From NCBI GenBank assembly GCA_016302505.1, contig JAEDNL010000016.1, positions 1 to 26,078 of the forward strand: 26,078 bases of DNA. The letters are read 5' to 3'. Each line of letters starts with the position of its first letter. The first letter of the stretch is position 1. Position numbers and translations under genes: made by a program. Origin of the DNA: Bacilli bacterium (GTDB lineage Bacteria > Bacillota_I > Bacilli_A > RF39 > UBA660). This document shows, one piece after another, positions 7,557 through 14,828 of the stretch. The notes under the pieces are model-generated. The model worked only from the letters and a program-made list of their open reading frames with translations. It searched no databases and was not told the DNA's origin.

Positions 7557-9818
7557 ATGAAATTAAGATTTAGAGCTGATAAAAAAGATATAGTAATTTT
7601 TTTAATATTTTGTGTAGTTTTATTGTACTTAATAGCAATAGCTGTACTTAATTTAAATAGTTTTGCTACGGAAGGTACATTCAGAGGATTAAATCCTTTT
7701 CCTGCTTTTTCTATGGAGTTTATATTACCAACTATGCTTTTCTATATTTTATCTTTAGTTGCTATTATAGCTGGTTGTTCATCATTATTTTTTGAAAGAG
7801 AAAAAGGTTTTGGTATTACAACCGATAAGAAAAGTAAAAATGATGGTTATTCTAAACTAATGTCAGAAAGTGAAATGAAAAAGGATTACGGTATTAAAAA
7901 AGTACATTTAAAAGATGATACTTATGATGCTGGTGGTATTCCTATTATTAACAATGGTAAAGATGCATGGGTAGATGATAGTGGACAACCTCACTCATTA
8001 ATTATGGGTGCTTCTGGTTCTGGTAAAACACAAGCATTTATGTTTCCTTTGATTAAAATACTTGGTAGACATGGCGAAAGCATGATTGTAACAGATCCTA
8101 AAGGTGAACTTTATGAAAAATGCGGTGAAATTCTTAAAGAAAAAGGTTACAAAATTATATTGATAAATTTCCGTGATCCTAAAGAAGGAGCTGCATGGAA
8201 TCCATTTAGTTATCCATATAGAATATATAAAGAAGGAAATTCAGATAAAGCAAATGAACTTTTACAAGATTTAGCTAGTAATATTTTGATTGATCCTAAT
8301 AATAAAGCTGAACCATTCTGGGAACAAACAGCTTCAAATTTCTTTACAGGATTATCACTTGGGTTATTTGATGATGCAACTGAAGAAGAAATTAATATAA
8401 ACAGTATCAACATGATGGCTGAAGTAGGTGAAGATAGAATAGGGGCTTCTAAATACATTATAGAATACTTTAAAAGCAAAGGAGAATTATCTCCTGCTTA
8501 TATAGCAGCAGCATCTTGTATTAATGCACCTAATGAAACTCGTGGTGGTATTATGTCTACATTCAGGACAAAGACAAGAATATTCTCTTCACAAGAAGCA
8601 TTATCTGAGATGCTTTCATATAGTGATTTTGATATTAGAGACATTGGAAAAGAAAAAACAGCTGTGTTCTTAAAAGTTCATGATGAAAAAACTACTTATC
8701 ATGCGCTTGCAACTATATTTGTAAAACAAGCATATGAAGCTTTAATTGCAGTTGCGCAAACATGTCCAGGATTAAAACTTCCTTATAGAACAAATTTCAT
8801 CTTAGATGAGTTTGCTAACATGCCAGCTCTTAAAGATGTAGAAACAATGATTACTGCATCAAGATCAAGAAATATAAGATTTAGTTTTGTAATTCAAAAC
8901 TTTTCACAATTAAATAAAGTATATGGAAAAGATGTTGCTGAAACTATTAAAGGTAACTGTGGTAACTTTGTATATATCATGAGTACAGAACTTGCTGCTT
9001 TAGAAGAAATTAGTAAATTACTTGGTGACCAAAAACCTGAAAAAGCTGAAAAAGATAAACCAGCTCCTCCAATAAGACCATTATTTACAGTTAGTGATTT
9101 ACAAGCTCTTAAAGAAGGAGAAGTAATAATTAATAGATTTAGAAGTATGCCTTTTAAAACAAAATTAGCTTATGATTATAAAACCGATTGGGGTAAAAAG
9201 TATAATGAAATGACTTATACTGAAAGACCTCATCGTGACGTTAAAGTGTTTGATCTTAAAGATTTTGTAATTAAATTAAAAGAAAAACAAGGTACTAATT
9301 TTAATCCTATGGGTGGTGCTATGCCTGGCATGGGAATGCCTGGAATGGGAATGCCTGGAATGGGAATGCCTGGAATGCCTGGAGCTTTTGGTCCAATGCC
9401 TAGCGGAGTAAGACCTGTTAATAATATTTCTACAAGCCTTGATGATTATGTTAAAAAACTTGATGAAAAAATTGCTGAATTAGAAAGAGAAGAGGCAGCA
9501 GAAAAGGCAAGACTTGAAGAAAATAACAAGATTTCTGTAAATGATAAAACTAAATCTGAAAGTGAAATAACAAACGAAATAAATGATATTTTAAAAGACA
9601 ATAAAGAAGAAAAAATTATTCCTACTAAGGCTAATTATTTTGAAACAATTGAGCCATTACCAACCGAGAATAAATCTTATATAGAAACTAAAGAAGAGGT
9701 TAAAAAACCAATTGTTGAAAAACCAAAAGTAAATGTTGATGTGGATAGTGTAGTAGTTAATAATAAACCAAATAATGATGATTTTTTTGATGATTTCTTT
9801 GGTGGTGAAGACGAATAG
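7557..9818 (+). CDS. virD4: VirD4/TraG-family type IV coupling ATPase
   Basis: A protein of 753 residues that selects substrates and feeds them to a type IV secretion channel. Two N-terminal membrane segments (about residues 11-31 and 50-75) are followed by Walker A GASGSGKT at 151-158 and Walker B FILDEFANM with D417 and E418. The conserved TraG/VirD4 stretch TASRSRNIRFSFVIQN comes next. The last 170 or so residues are unusual: a Met/Gly/Pro tandem repeat at about 589-609, a coiled-coil-like E/K-rich stretch, and a disordered acidic tail ending DDFFDDFFGGEDE. In coupling proteins variable tails often bind substrate or partners. GAGGTGA precedes the start. The stop codon lies inside a terminator hairpin, so this is the last gene of the operon. 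Confidence 0.88.
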   Translation: MKLRFRADKKDIVIFLIFCVVLLYLIAIAVLNLNSFATEGTFRGLNPFPAFSMEFILPTMLFYILSLVAIIAGCSSLFFEREKGFGITTDKKSKNDGYSKLMSESEMKKDYGIKKVHLKDDTYDAGGIPIINNGKDAWVDDSGQPHSLIMGASGSGKTQAFMFPLIKILGRHGESMIVTDPKGELYEKCGEILKEKGYKIILINFRDPKEGAAWNPFSYPYRIYKEGNSDKANELLQDLASNILIDPNNKAEPFWEQTASNFFTGLSLGLFDDATEEEININSINMMAEVGEDRIGASKYIIEYFKSKGELSPAYIAAASCINAPNETRGGIMSTFRTKTRIFSSQEALSEMLSYSDFDIRDIGKEKTAVFLKVHDEKTTYHALATIFVKQAYEALIAVAQTCPGLKLPYRTNFILDEFANMPALKDVETMITASRSRNIRFSFVIQNFSQLNKVYGKDVAETIKGNCGNFVYIMSTELAALEEISKLLGDQKPEKAEKDKPAPPIRPLFTVSDLQALKEGEVIINRFRSMPFKTKLAYDYKTDWGKKYNEMTYTERPHRDVKVFDLKDFVIKLKEKQGTNFNPMGGAMPGMGMPGMGMPGMGMPGMPGAFGPMPSGVRPVNNISTSLDDYVKKLDEKIAELEREEAAEKARLEENNKISVNDKTKSESEITNEINDILKDNKEEKIIPTKANYFETIEPLPTENKSYIETKEEVKKPIVEKPKVNVDVDSVVVNNKPNNDDFFDDFFGGEDE
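9321..9383 (+). repeat. 15-bp tandem repeat encoding Met/Gly/Pro units
   Basis: About four copies of the 15-base unit ATGCCTGGAATGGGA, nearly identical at the base level and in frame, encode MPGMG repeats in the tail of the VirD4 protein. Perfect short tandem copies like these can gain or lose units by slippage without shifting the frame. Confidence 0.85.
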
Positions 9819-9835
9819 CAATTCGTCTTTTTTTT
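9808..9835 (+). terminator. Terminator overlapping the virD4 stop codon
   Basis: A perfect 9-bp stem (9808-9816 with 9821-9829) with a 4-base loop is followed by a run of eight or more T. The stop codon TAG at 9816-9818 lies in the hairpin. This is a textbook intrinsic terminator closing the secretion operon. Confidence 0.92.
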
Positions 9836-9858
9836 CATAATATATAATAGGTGATATT

Positions 9859-10074
9859 ATGAAAATAATAGATGTTAGTGATAAATCTATATATAATGAA
9901 AACCATATAAACGGAAGTATCAATATTCCTTATGATAGATTAATAAATAATTATAGATATTATTTGAATAAAAATGAAACTTATTATATATATTGCAAAA
10001 GTGGAAAGTTAAGTAAAAGAGCAGTTGCTATTTTATCTTCTATAGGTTATAAAGTATTTTATCTTGAAAAATAA
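9859..10074 (+). CDS. Minimal single-domain rhodanese
   Basis: A small cytosolic rhodanese of 71 residues, shorter than the usual 95-110. It keeps the N-terminal IIDVSD.S.YNENHINGSINIPYD pattern and the active-site loop YCKSGKLSKRA. The loop Cys is the residue that would carry the persulfide. Compared with full-length members it lacks part of the middle and the C-terminal helix, so it may be a trimmed but functional version. AGGTGA lies upstream of ATG 9859. Its last codons contain the -35 box of the next gene. The sulfur acceptor is unknown. Confidence 0.85.
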   Translation: MKIIDVSDKSIYNENHINGSINIPYDRLINNYRYYLNKNETYYIYCKSGKLSKRAVAILSSIGYKVFYLEK

Positions 10075-10092
10075 AATTAAATATACTAAAAT
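10064..10092 (+). promoter_or_regulatory. Promoter of the TVP38/DedA-type gene
   Basis: TTGAAA at 10064-10069 and TAAAAT at 10087-10092 are 17 bases apart, a near-consensus sigma-A promoter. The -35 lies inside the last codons of the rhodanese gene. The start codon at 10108 is only 16 bases after the -10 box, so the leader would be very short. Confidence 0.6.
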
Positions 10093-10107
10093 TAATATGG
10101 TGAAAAC

Positions 10108-10692
10108 ATGTTAGATTTTATAATGAAAATTTTTGATGGTATTATGTCATTTATTGAATATAATGGAACAATTGGAGCATTAGTAGGATGTTTTTTAATT
10201 TTAATTGAATCAATTTTTCCAGTTCTTCCTTTAGTAGCTTTTATAACAATTAATTTTCTAGTATTTGGAAAATTAGTTGGATTTCTTTTATCATGGATTT
10301 TTACAATCGTAGGTTGTATTATGTCATATTTTTTATTTAAAAAAGGGTTTGGAAATAAATTTGAAAAATTAACTGAAGATAAATCCACTTTAAAAAAATA
10401 TAAACATTTATTTAAAAATATATCCGTAACCCAATTAGTTATATTAATAGCGATGCCTTTTACTCCCGCGTTTATGGTTAATATTGCTGCTGGACTTGTT
10501 AAAATGGACTTTAAGAAATATTTAATTGGATTAATTATTGGAAAAATTTCATTAGTATATTTTTGGGGATTTGTAGGTACATCATTTGTTAATAGCTTCA
10601 AAAATCCTATTGTATTAGTTAAAATAGCTATATTATTATTACTATCATATATAGTTACTGTACTTGTAAATAAAGTGTTAAAAATTGAATAG
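10108..10692 (+). CDS. TVP38/DedA (SNARE-associated) family membrane protein
   Basis: A 194-residue integral membrane protein with hydrophobic segments at about residues 18-40, 43-72, 107-130, 136-157 and 168-190. The N-terminal IESIFPVLPL (Glu-x-x-x-Pro in a re-entrant segment) and the mid-protein LIAMPFTPAFMVNIAAGLVKM are the marks of the VTT/DedA fold. Family members act in membrane homeostasis, and several DedA/PopT-type proteins recycle undecaprenyl phosphate or other lipids across the membrane. The uppP gene about 1.2 kb downstream would fit a shared lipid-carrier theme, but that link is an inference. GGTGA is 6 bases before ATG. Confidence 0.82.
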   Translation: MLDFIMKIFDGIMSFIEYNGTIGALVGCFLILIESIFPVLPLVAFITINFLVFGKLVGFLLSWIFTIVGCIMSYFLFKKGFGNKFEKLTEDKSTLKKYKHLFKNISVTQLVILIAMPFTPAFMVNIAAGLVKMDFKKYLIGLIIGKISLVYFWGFVGTSFVNSFKNPIVLVKIAILLLLSYIVTVLVNKVLKIE

Positions 10693-10709
10693 ACATTAGT
10701 TTATCTTTT

Positions 10710-10718
10710 TGCTAAAAT
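10710..10718 (+). promoter_or_regulatory. Candidate extended -10 promoter of rmuC
   Basis: TGC-TAAAAT, with TAAAAT at 10713-10718, sits 17 bases before the preferred rmuC start and just after the stop of the membrane protein gene. The block from the -10 through the ribosome binding site (CTAAAATTAATATGGTGA) is identical to that before the preceding gene at 10086-10103. Confidence 0.35.
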
Positions 10719-10734
10719 TAATATGGTGATTCAA

Positions 10735-11808
10735 ATGGATTATATAATAATTGGAATTTTAATTTTAATAGTAATATTATTAATAATTTTAATAATGAGA
10801 AAAAATAATAATAATGAACTTAATGAGAAACTTAGTAGAACAGAAATCAGTTTAATTAAAGAAATAAGTAACTTTAAGCATGATTTTGCTAGTGGATTAA
10901 ACAAAGATTTTAATTTATTAAATGATCGTATCGAAAAGAAACTTAATATGATTAATGATAAAGTTAATGAAAAACTAGAAGATAATTTTGAAAAAACTAA
11001 TAAAACTTTTTCAAATGTATTAGAAAGACTTGCTAAAATAGATGAAGCACAAAAAAAGATTGATGGACTTAGTAGTGAAATAGTTTCTCTTGAAAGTATA
11101 CTAACTGACAAAAAGAGTCGTGGTATATTTGGAGAGGTTAATTTATACCATATACTATCATCAATATTCGGTGAAAAAAACGATAAAATATATAGAACTC
11201 AATATACATTACCTAATTCTTTAATTGTTGATGCAATAATATTTGGTCCAGAACCTTTAGGAACTATATGTATTGATTCAAAGTTTCCTTTAGAAAACTA
11301 CAGAAGACTTGTTGAAAAAGGATTAACTGAAAGAGAAAAGGAACTTAGAAATAAGCTATTTGAGGCTGATGTTAAAAAACATATTGATGCAATTTCTAAT
11401 AAATATATAATATCTGGTGTTACAGCTGATCAAGCTATTATGTTTTTACCTGCCGAGGCTATATTTGCTGAAATTAATGCGTATCATACATCTCTTATAA
11501 AATATGCTGCATCTAAAAAAGTATGGATAACTTCTCCCACTACTATTATGGGACTTCTAACAATAATACAATCTGTGCTAATGGGGCTTGAAAGAGATAA
11601 ATATACATCAGTTATACATGAAGAATTAAACAAATTAGGCGTAGAATTTGGAAGATATAGGGAAAGATGGGATAAATTATCAAGAACTATTCAAACAGTT
11701 AATAATGACGTTGAAAACATCCATAAAACAACTGAAAAAATAACAAAGAGATTTGATTCAATAAATAATGTTAAAATAGAAAATGAAAACATTAAATCAA
11801 TAGAATAA
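10735..11808 (+). CDS. rmuC: RmuC family DNA recombination protein
   Basis: A 357-residue protein. An N-terminal membrane anchor (about residues 3-21) is followed by a long coiled-coil region to about residue 125. The RmuC domain comes next, with SRGIFGEVNLYHIL, VDAIIFGPEPLGTICIDSKFPLENYRR and QAIMFLPAEAIFAEI, and then another coiled coil at the C-terminus. RmuC is a predicted PD-(D/E)XK nuclease-like protein that limits recombination at inverted repeats in E. coli. Here IDSKFPLENY would be the D-x-K part of the core. The start at ATG 10735 is preferred because GGTGAT (10725-10730) is the ribosome binding site; the in-frame ATG at 10723 has none. A bidirectional hairpin follows the stop. Confidence 0.9.
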   Translation: MDYIIIGILILIVILLIILIMRKNNNNELNEKLSRTEISLIKEISNFKHDFASGLNKDFNLLNDRIEKKLNMINDKVNEKLEDNFEKTNKTFSNVLERLAKIDEAQKKIDGLSSEIVSLESILTDKKSRGIFGEVNLYHILSSIFGEKNDKIYRTQYTLPNSLIVDAIIFGPEPLGTICIDSKFPLENYRRLVEKGLTEREKELRNKLFEADVKKHIDAISNKYIISGVTADQAIMFLPAEAIFAEINAYHTSLIKYAASKKVWITSPTTIMGLLTIIQSVLMGLERDKYTSVIHEELNKLGVEFGRYRERWDKLSRTIQTVNNDVENIHKTTEKITKRFDSINNVKIENENIKSIE

Positions 11809-11810
11809 TA

Positions 11811-11839
11811 AAAAGGAAACTCCAAAAATGTTTCCTTTT
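11811..11839. terminator. Bidirectional terminator between rmuC and uppP
   Basis: A perfect 10-bp stem, AAAAGGAAAC (11811-11820) with GTTTCCTTTT (11830-11839), encloses a 9-base loop. T-runs on one side and A-runs on the other let it serve the convergent genes rmuC (+) and uppP (-), whose ends are only 35 bases apart. Confidence 0.88.
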
Positions 11840-11843
11840 AATT

Positions 11844-12656
11844 TTACAAAACTACTATTACTAAAATTCCTAAAATTAAGCAATAAATACTAAAATATAT
11901 TAATTTACCATCAGACACAGCTTTTTTAAACCAACGAAGTGTGTAATATGAAACTACTAATGATGATATAAAACCTAAAAAATATAAAGAAATTAAGCTT
12001 CTAACATTAAATTGACCTAACATATCTTTTACACCTAATATCATAGTACCTAAACTAATAGGAATATATAACATAAATGAATATTTTAATGCAGGACTTC
12101 TTTTAATATCTCTAAATAATGCTGCGATTAATGTACTTCCACTTCTACTTATACCAGGAATCAATGCAATAATTTGAATTAACCCAATAAACAAAGCATC
12201 TTTAAAAGTTAGGTCACTATCATTTTTTTTGCCTTTAATATCTTTAACTAAAAATAGGAAAATAGAAGTTATTATAAATGAAATACCAATTAATAAAGTA
12301 GAATTTCCTAAAACATCTTCAATAAAATCTTTAAGAAGAAAACCAGCAATTCCAACTGGTATACAACCAAGAACTATTAACCAGCAATATTTATAATCTT
12401 CTTTATATTTTTTTTCTTTTGTAAATAAATATTTAAAAAAACTATTTATTAATCTTACTATATCTTTCCAATATATGATTAATATAGCAATTAAACTACC
12501 AAAATTAACAATTATTTCAAAATTTAAATCACCAAGTGGCCCATCAGTATTTAATAATTTTTTTAAAATAAATACATGCCCACTAGAAGAAATAGGTAAG
12601 GGTTCAGTAAAACCTTGTACAATTCCTAATATTATAAATTTTATTATGTTTTCCAT
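11844..12656 (-). CDS. uppP: Undecaprenyl-diphosphatase UppP (BacA)
   Basis: A 270-residue polytopic membrane enzyme. It removes a phosphate from undecaprenyl diphosphate to regenerate the lipid carrier for peptidoglycan and other wall polymers, and raises bacitracin tolerance. Both signature loops are intact: QGFTEPLPISSSGH at residues 14-27 (Glu18, Ser and His catalytic region) and PGISRSGST at about residues 165-175. Length matches the family. AGGTGA lies 4 bases before ATG on the minus strand. It is transcribed alone, converging on rmuC, from the divergent spacer 12657-12723. Confidence 0.96.
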   Translation of the reverse strand: MENIIKFIILGIVQGFTEPLPISSSGHVFILKKLLNTDGPLGDLNFEIIVNFGSLIAILIIYWKDIVRLINSFFKYLFTKEKKYKEDYKYCWLIVLGCIPVGIAGFLLKDFIEDVLGNSTLLIGISFIITSIFLFLVKDIKGKKNDSDLTFKDALFIGLIQIIALIPGISRSGSTLIAALFRDIKRSPALKYSFMLYIPISLGTMILGVKDMLGQFNVRSLISLYFLGFISSLVVSYYTLRWFKKAVSDGKLIYFSIYCLILGILVIVVL

Positions 12657-12672
12657 TTTATCACCTAATTAA

Positions 12673-12706
12673 TTATATACTATTTTTAATAAAAGATAAA
12701 TATAAT
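12673..12706. promoter_or_regulatory. Candidate divergent -10 boxes
   Basis: A minus-strand TATAAT (12673-12678 read in reverse) lies 16 bases before the uppP start, and a plus-strand TATAAT at 12701-12706 lies 17 bases before the small membrane protein gene. Neither has a clear -35, but both positions are right for a divergent promoter region. Confidence 0.35.
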
Positions 12707-12723
12707 TTAATGAGGTTATTAAA

Positions 12724-12939
12724 TTGAAAAGGATATTATTTTTTATATTAGGAGTTTTTTTTACATCATATGGTCTAACTTTTATTATTATATATTTGAA
12801 TTTACTTAATATGGGTTTTACACCACTAAGATATTTAAAATATATATTAACACATCATGAATGTTTGATTATTATATTGGGAATAATATTATTGTATTTA
12901 TCATTTGAAAGGAAAAATAAATATGAATTATACTTATAA
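12724..12939 (+). CDS. Small two-helix membrane protein
   Basis: A 71-residue protein with hydrophobic helices at about residues 3-26 and 46-62 and a basic tail. The TTG start is supported by GAGGT 7 bases upstream. It overlaps the next gene by 17 bases, so they are co-transcribed. No family is recognised with confidence, though small membrane proteins of this shape are common in low-GC Gram-positives. Confidence 0.6.
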   Translation: MKRILFFILGVFFTSYGLTFIIIYLNLLNMGFTPLRYLKYILTHHECLIIILGIILLYLSFERKNKYELYL

Positions 12940-13525
12940 TGTAACAGTAAATTTTAATGAATCATTAATAAATTTCTATGAATGGAATGAAAAAGACAAT
13001 ATAACCAAATTAAATAAAACGTTTGTATATGAAGTTGATATGAAAACATATAAAGATATATTGAATATGAATATAATTGTTAATAGGTCTTTTCTTGATA
13101 AACTATCAATATCAAATTATACATGTATATTTACAACAGAGGTTGATGCAGTATGTGTAAAGTTTGATGCTATGGGGACTATTATATTAATAAGCAAACT
13201 TTTACTTGATGAAGAAAAAGATATTTTAGAAGAATTAACAAAAGAAAATAAAATTATATTAAATTATAAAAAAATATCAAACAAGCAAATTCAATATTCA
13301 AAATTCACTCGTAATGAAAAACAAAATATAGATAAAATATTAAAGTTTTTAAATAAGGAAAAAGACAACACATCTTTAATAGAATACTTGTATTATGAAT
13401 GGTTTAATAAAATGAAAAGTAATAATAAATATAAAGACTTATATTTGGATGTTATGAAAGAATATTGTGATAAACATGATAAATTATTAAAAATTATAGA
13501 ACTTTTATCTTATAATAATGTATAA
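12923..13525 (+). CDS. DUF3603-like cytosolic protein
   Basis: A soluble protein of 200 residues. Its order of elements resembles DUF3603: an N-terminal acidic/aromatic segment; a central strand-rich part with a TTEVDAVCVKFDAMGTIILISKLLLDEEKDIL stretch split over residues about 65-100; a KKIS.KQIQYSKFTRNEKQN segment; and a helical C-terminal half with YLYYEWF. DUF3603 proteins are of unknown function. The resemblance is from memory and only moderate. The start at ATG 12923 is chosen because AAAGGA lies about 9 bases upstream; the in-frame TTG at 12905 has no site. It overlaps the preceding small gene. Confidence 0.5.
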   Translation: MNYTYNVTVNFNESLINFYEWNEKDNITKLNKTFVYEVDMKTYKDILNMNIIVNRSFLDKLSISNYTCIFTTEVDAVCVKFDAMGTIILISKLLLDEEKDILEELTKENKIILNYKKISNKQIQYSKFTRNEKQNIDKILKFLNKEKDNTSLIEYLYYEWFNKMKSNNKYKDLYLDVMKEYCDKHDKLLKIIELLSYNNV

Positions 13526-13563
13526 ACTATCTATAAATGTAAATAATATTAATGGAGGAAACT

Positions 13564-14109
13564 ATGAAAAAAATAATATTAATAATAATGTCTATATTTT
13601 TACTGCCTGCATGCTCTTTATCAAACACTCCAAAATCAAAAGTAGAAGCATATTTAAATCAATATAATAATTTATCAGAAAATGTAAAACTTGATTTAGA
13701 ATCCAAAGTTGCATCAGAAAATTTATCGGATAAAAATAAAGATATTTATAAAGAACTACTTATAAAACAATATAAAAATATGAAATACGAAATTAAAAAT
13801 GAAACAATTAATGCTGATGAAGCAACAGTAAGTGCAAAAATAACTGTACTAGATTATTTTAAAGCACAAAAAGAATCAGAAGATTATTTAAAAGAAAATC
13901 CAAATGAGTTTTATGATGAAAATCAAATGTTTAGTGACGAATTATATAATACTTACAAATTGAATAGAATTGGTGAAGTTAAGGATACTGTTGATTATGA
14001 TATAAGTTTTAATTTAAGTAAAGTAGATGGACAATGGAAATTAAATAATCTAGATAGAATTACATTAGAAAAAATACATGGCTTTTATGATTATACAAGC
14101 GATAATTAG
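13564..14109 (+). CDS. Predicted lipoprotein
   Basis: A protein of 181 residues with a signal peptide of about 16 residues and a clear lipobox LLPAC, so the Cys would be lipidated and the protein anchored to the outer face of the membrane. The mature part is helical at first, then has strand-rich sequence with a VDGQWKLNN motif common in DUF4878/NTF2-like lipoproteins. No specific function can be given. The ATG at 13564 is the start because GGAGGA (13554-13559) is its ribosome binding site; the in-frame ATG at 13552 overlaps that site. Confidence 0.8.
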   Translation: MKKIILIIMSIFLLPACSLSNTPKSKVEAYLNQYNNLSENVKLDLESKVASENLSDKNKDIYKELLIKQYKNMKYEIKNETINADEATVSAKITVLDYFKAQKESEDYLKENPNEFYDENQMFSDELYNTYKLNRIGEVKDTVDYDISFNLSKVDGQWKLNNLDRITLEKIHGFYDYTSDN

Positions 14110-14129
14110 TAATAATTAGCTTGTTTTTT
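14095..14129 (+). terminator. Terminator after the lipoprotein gene
   Basis: ACAAGC (14095-14100) pairs with GCTTGT (14119-14124). A further TAATTA self-complementary arm lies inside, and a T-run follows. It overlaps the stop codon of the lipoprotein gene. Confidence 0.7.
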
Positions 14130-14134
14130 ATTGA

Positions 14135-14163
14135 TTGACTAATTTTACTATAGTAAATATAAT
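14135..14163 (+). promoter_or_regulatory. Strong consensus-like promoter
   Basis: TTGACT (14135-14140) and TATAAT (14158-14163) are exactly 17 bases apart, the best sigma-A match in the window. It directly follows the lipoprotein terminator and would start a transcript near 14170. That transcript covers a 19-codon ORF and then the carboxypeptidase gene. Confidence 0.72.
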
Positions 14164-14195
14164 ATACTCAAGATTATTGATGTGGATGTGATAAA

Positions 14196-14255
14196 ATGAA
14201 TGAAGAAAGACTTGTAAATATTTTAAGAAACAGAAAAGAAACAAATAAATTATAG
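14196..14255 (+). CDS. Possible 19-codon ORF
   Basis: ATG at 14196 with GTGAT close upstream opens a 19-residue basic peptide (MNEERLVNILRNRKETNKL) ending in TAG. It lies 26 bases or so after the inferred start of transcription of a very good promoter. It may be a genuine small protein, a leader peptide, or the stub of a lost gene. From 14256 to the carboxypeptidase ATG at 14334 only A/T-rich sequence is visible. Confidence 0.3.
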   Translation: MNEERLVNILRNRKETNKL

Positions 14256-14322
14256 TTTTAAAAAAAAGATTAAAATTATTCATCATAGTAATTACAATAT
14301 AAATATAATAAAGAAAATAACA

Positions 14323-14328
14323 TATAAT
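14323..14328 (+). promoter_or_regulatory. TATAAT box placed for a leaderless transcript
   Basis: The box ends 5 bases before the ATG of the carboxypeptidase gene, and no Shine-Dalgarno sequence precedes that ATG. Transcription starting 6-7 bases after the box would begin at or beside the ATG, giving a leaderless mRNA. There is no clear -35, so this is tentative. Confidence 0.3.
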
Positions 14329-14333
14329 TAAAT

Positions 14334-14648
14334 ATGAAAAAATTATTATTATTAATATTACTTTTTATATCTATAAACGTTAAAGCATCTATTGTAGTTA
14401 TGGATGCTGATAGTGGTAGAATACTTTATTCACAGGAAAAAGATAAACGAATGTTAATTGCATCCACCACTAAGGTAATGACAGCTATTGTTGCATTAGA
14501 AAATGCTAAATTGTCTGACAAATATACCGTTGGCGATGAAATAGATATGGCAAATGGCTCTATGATTTATTCTAAAAAAGGCGAAACGTTTACTTTATAT
14601 GATTTACTTCATGGGTTACTACTTAGAAGTGGAAATGAACTAGCATGA
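14334..14648 (+). pseudogene. 5' piece of interrupted D-Ala-D-Ala carboxypeptidase gene
   Basis: Encodes the signal peptide (about residues 1-18) and the first part of a DacA/DacF-type penicillin-binding protein, which trims the terminal D-Ala of peptidoglycan stem peptides outside the membrane. The SxxK motif (STTK, S44 and K47) is intact. The SxN motif is reached at S99-G100-N101, after which the sequence switches to element DNA, adding E-L-A and a TGA stop. The family continues SGN-D-A-A, and exactly that continuation is found at 24561. Joining 14334-14636 to 24561-25265 gives one uninterrupted frame of 335 residues. The 104-residue product as it stands lacks the third catalytic motif and most of the fold, so it should be inactive. 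Confidence 0.93.
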
Positions 14649-14652
14649 ACGG
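14623..14652 (+). other. attL, left element-host junction (GA at 14637-14638)
   Basis: Host sequence AGAAGTGGAAAT is followed by GA and then element sequence ACTAGCATGAAC. The only bases shared with the other junction at the crossover are GA. Large serine recombinases exchange strands at a two-base core, and GA is the core known for TndX/TnpX-type elements (Tn5397, Tn4451). The site lies in the codon after Asn of the SGN motif. Confidence 0.85.
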
Positions 14653-14743
14653 AATAGCAGTTAGAACTTATGAAATAAGATTTAATAATATAACCTCTAT
14701 CAAACCTTATACTTTAACATATTATTGTAAATTATATATATAA
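14639..14743 (+). other. Alternative 3' end of the recombinase gene (used in the circular form)
   Basis: When the element circularises, codon GGA at 24560-24562 is completed by the left-end GA. The frame then reads 34 more codons here and stops at TAA 14741-14743, 33 bases before a strong terminator. In the integrated form this stretch is cut off from the recombinase frame. The tidy stop-plus-terminator arrangement suggests this is the natural end of the gene. Confidence 0.6.
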
Positions 14744-14776
14744 TAAATGACATAGTATATTTTATATAAATCTATG

Positions 14777-14804
14777 AGATACTAAATAAATTAGTATCTT
14801 TTTT
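14777..14804 (+). terminator. Terminator at the left end of the element
   Basis: A perfect 9-bp stem, AGATACTAA (14777-14785) with TTAGTATCT (14791-14799), encloses a 5-base loop and is followed by six T. In the integrated state it stops transcripts coming from the strong host promoter. In the circular state it would close the recombinase transcript. Confidence 0.9.
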
Positions 14805-14828
14805 GATGAAAATTTGGAGGTGGTTATA

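Noticed and set aside
118..9818. The secretion operon belonging to the same mobile element as the recombinase
   Set aside because: The element boundaries fixed by the carboxypeptidase gene lie at 14637 and 24560, and housekeeping genes separate the two regions.
10092..10601. Long minus-strand frame (169 codons) opposite the TVP38/DedA-type gene
   Set aside because: The plus-strand gene has family motifs, a promoter and a ribosome binding site; the minus frame has none and resembles no family.
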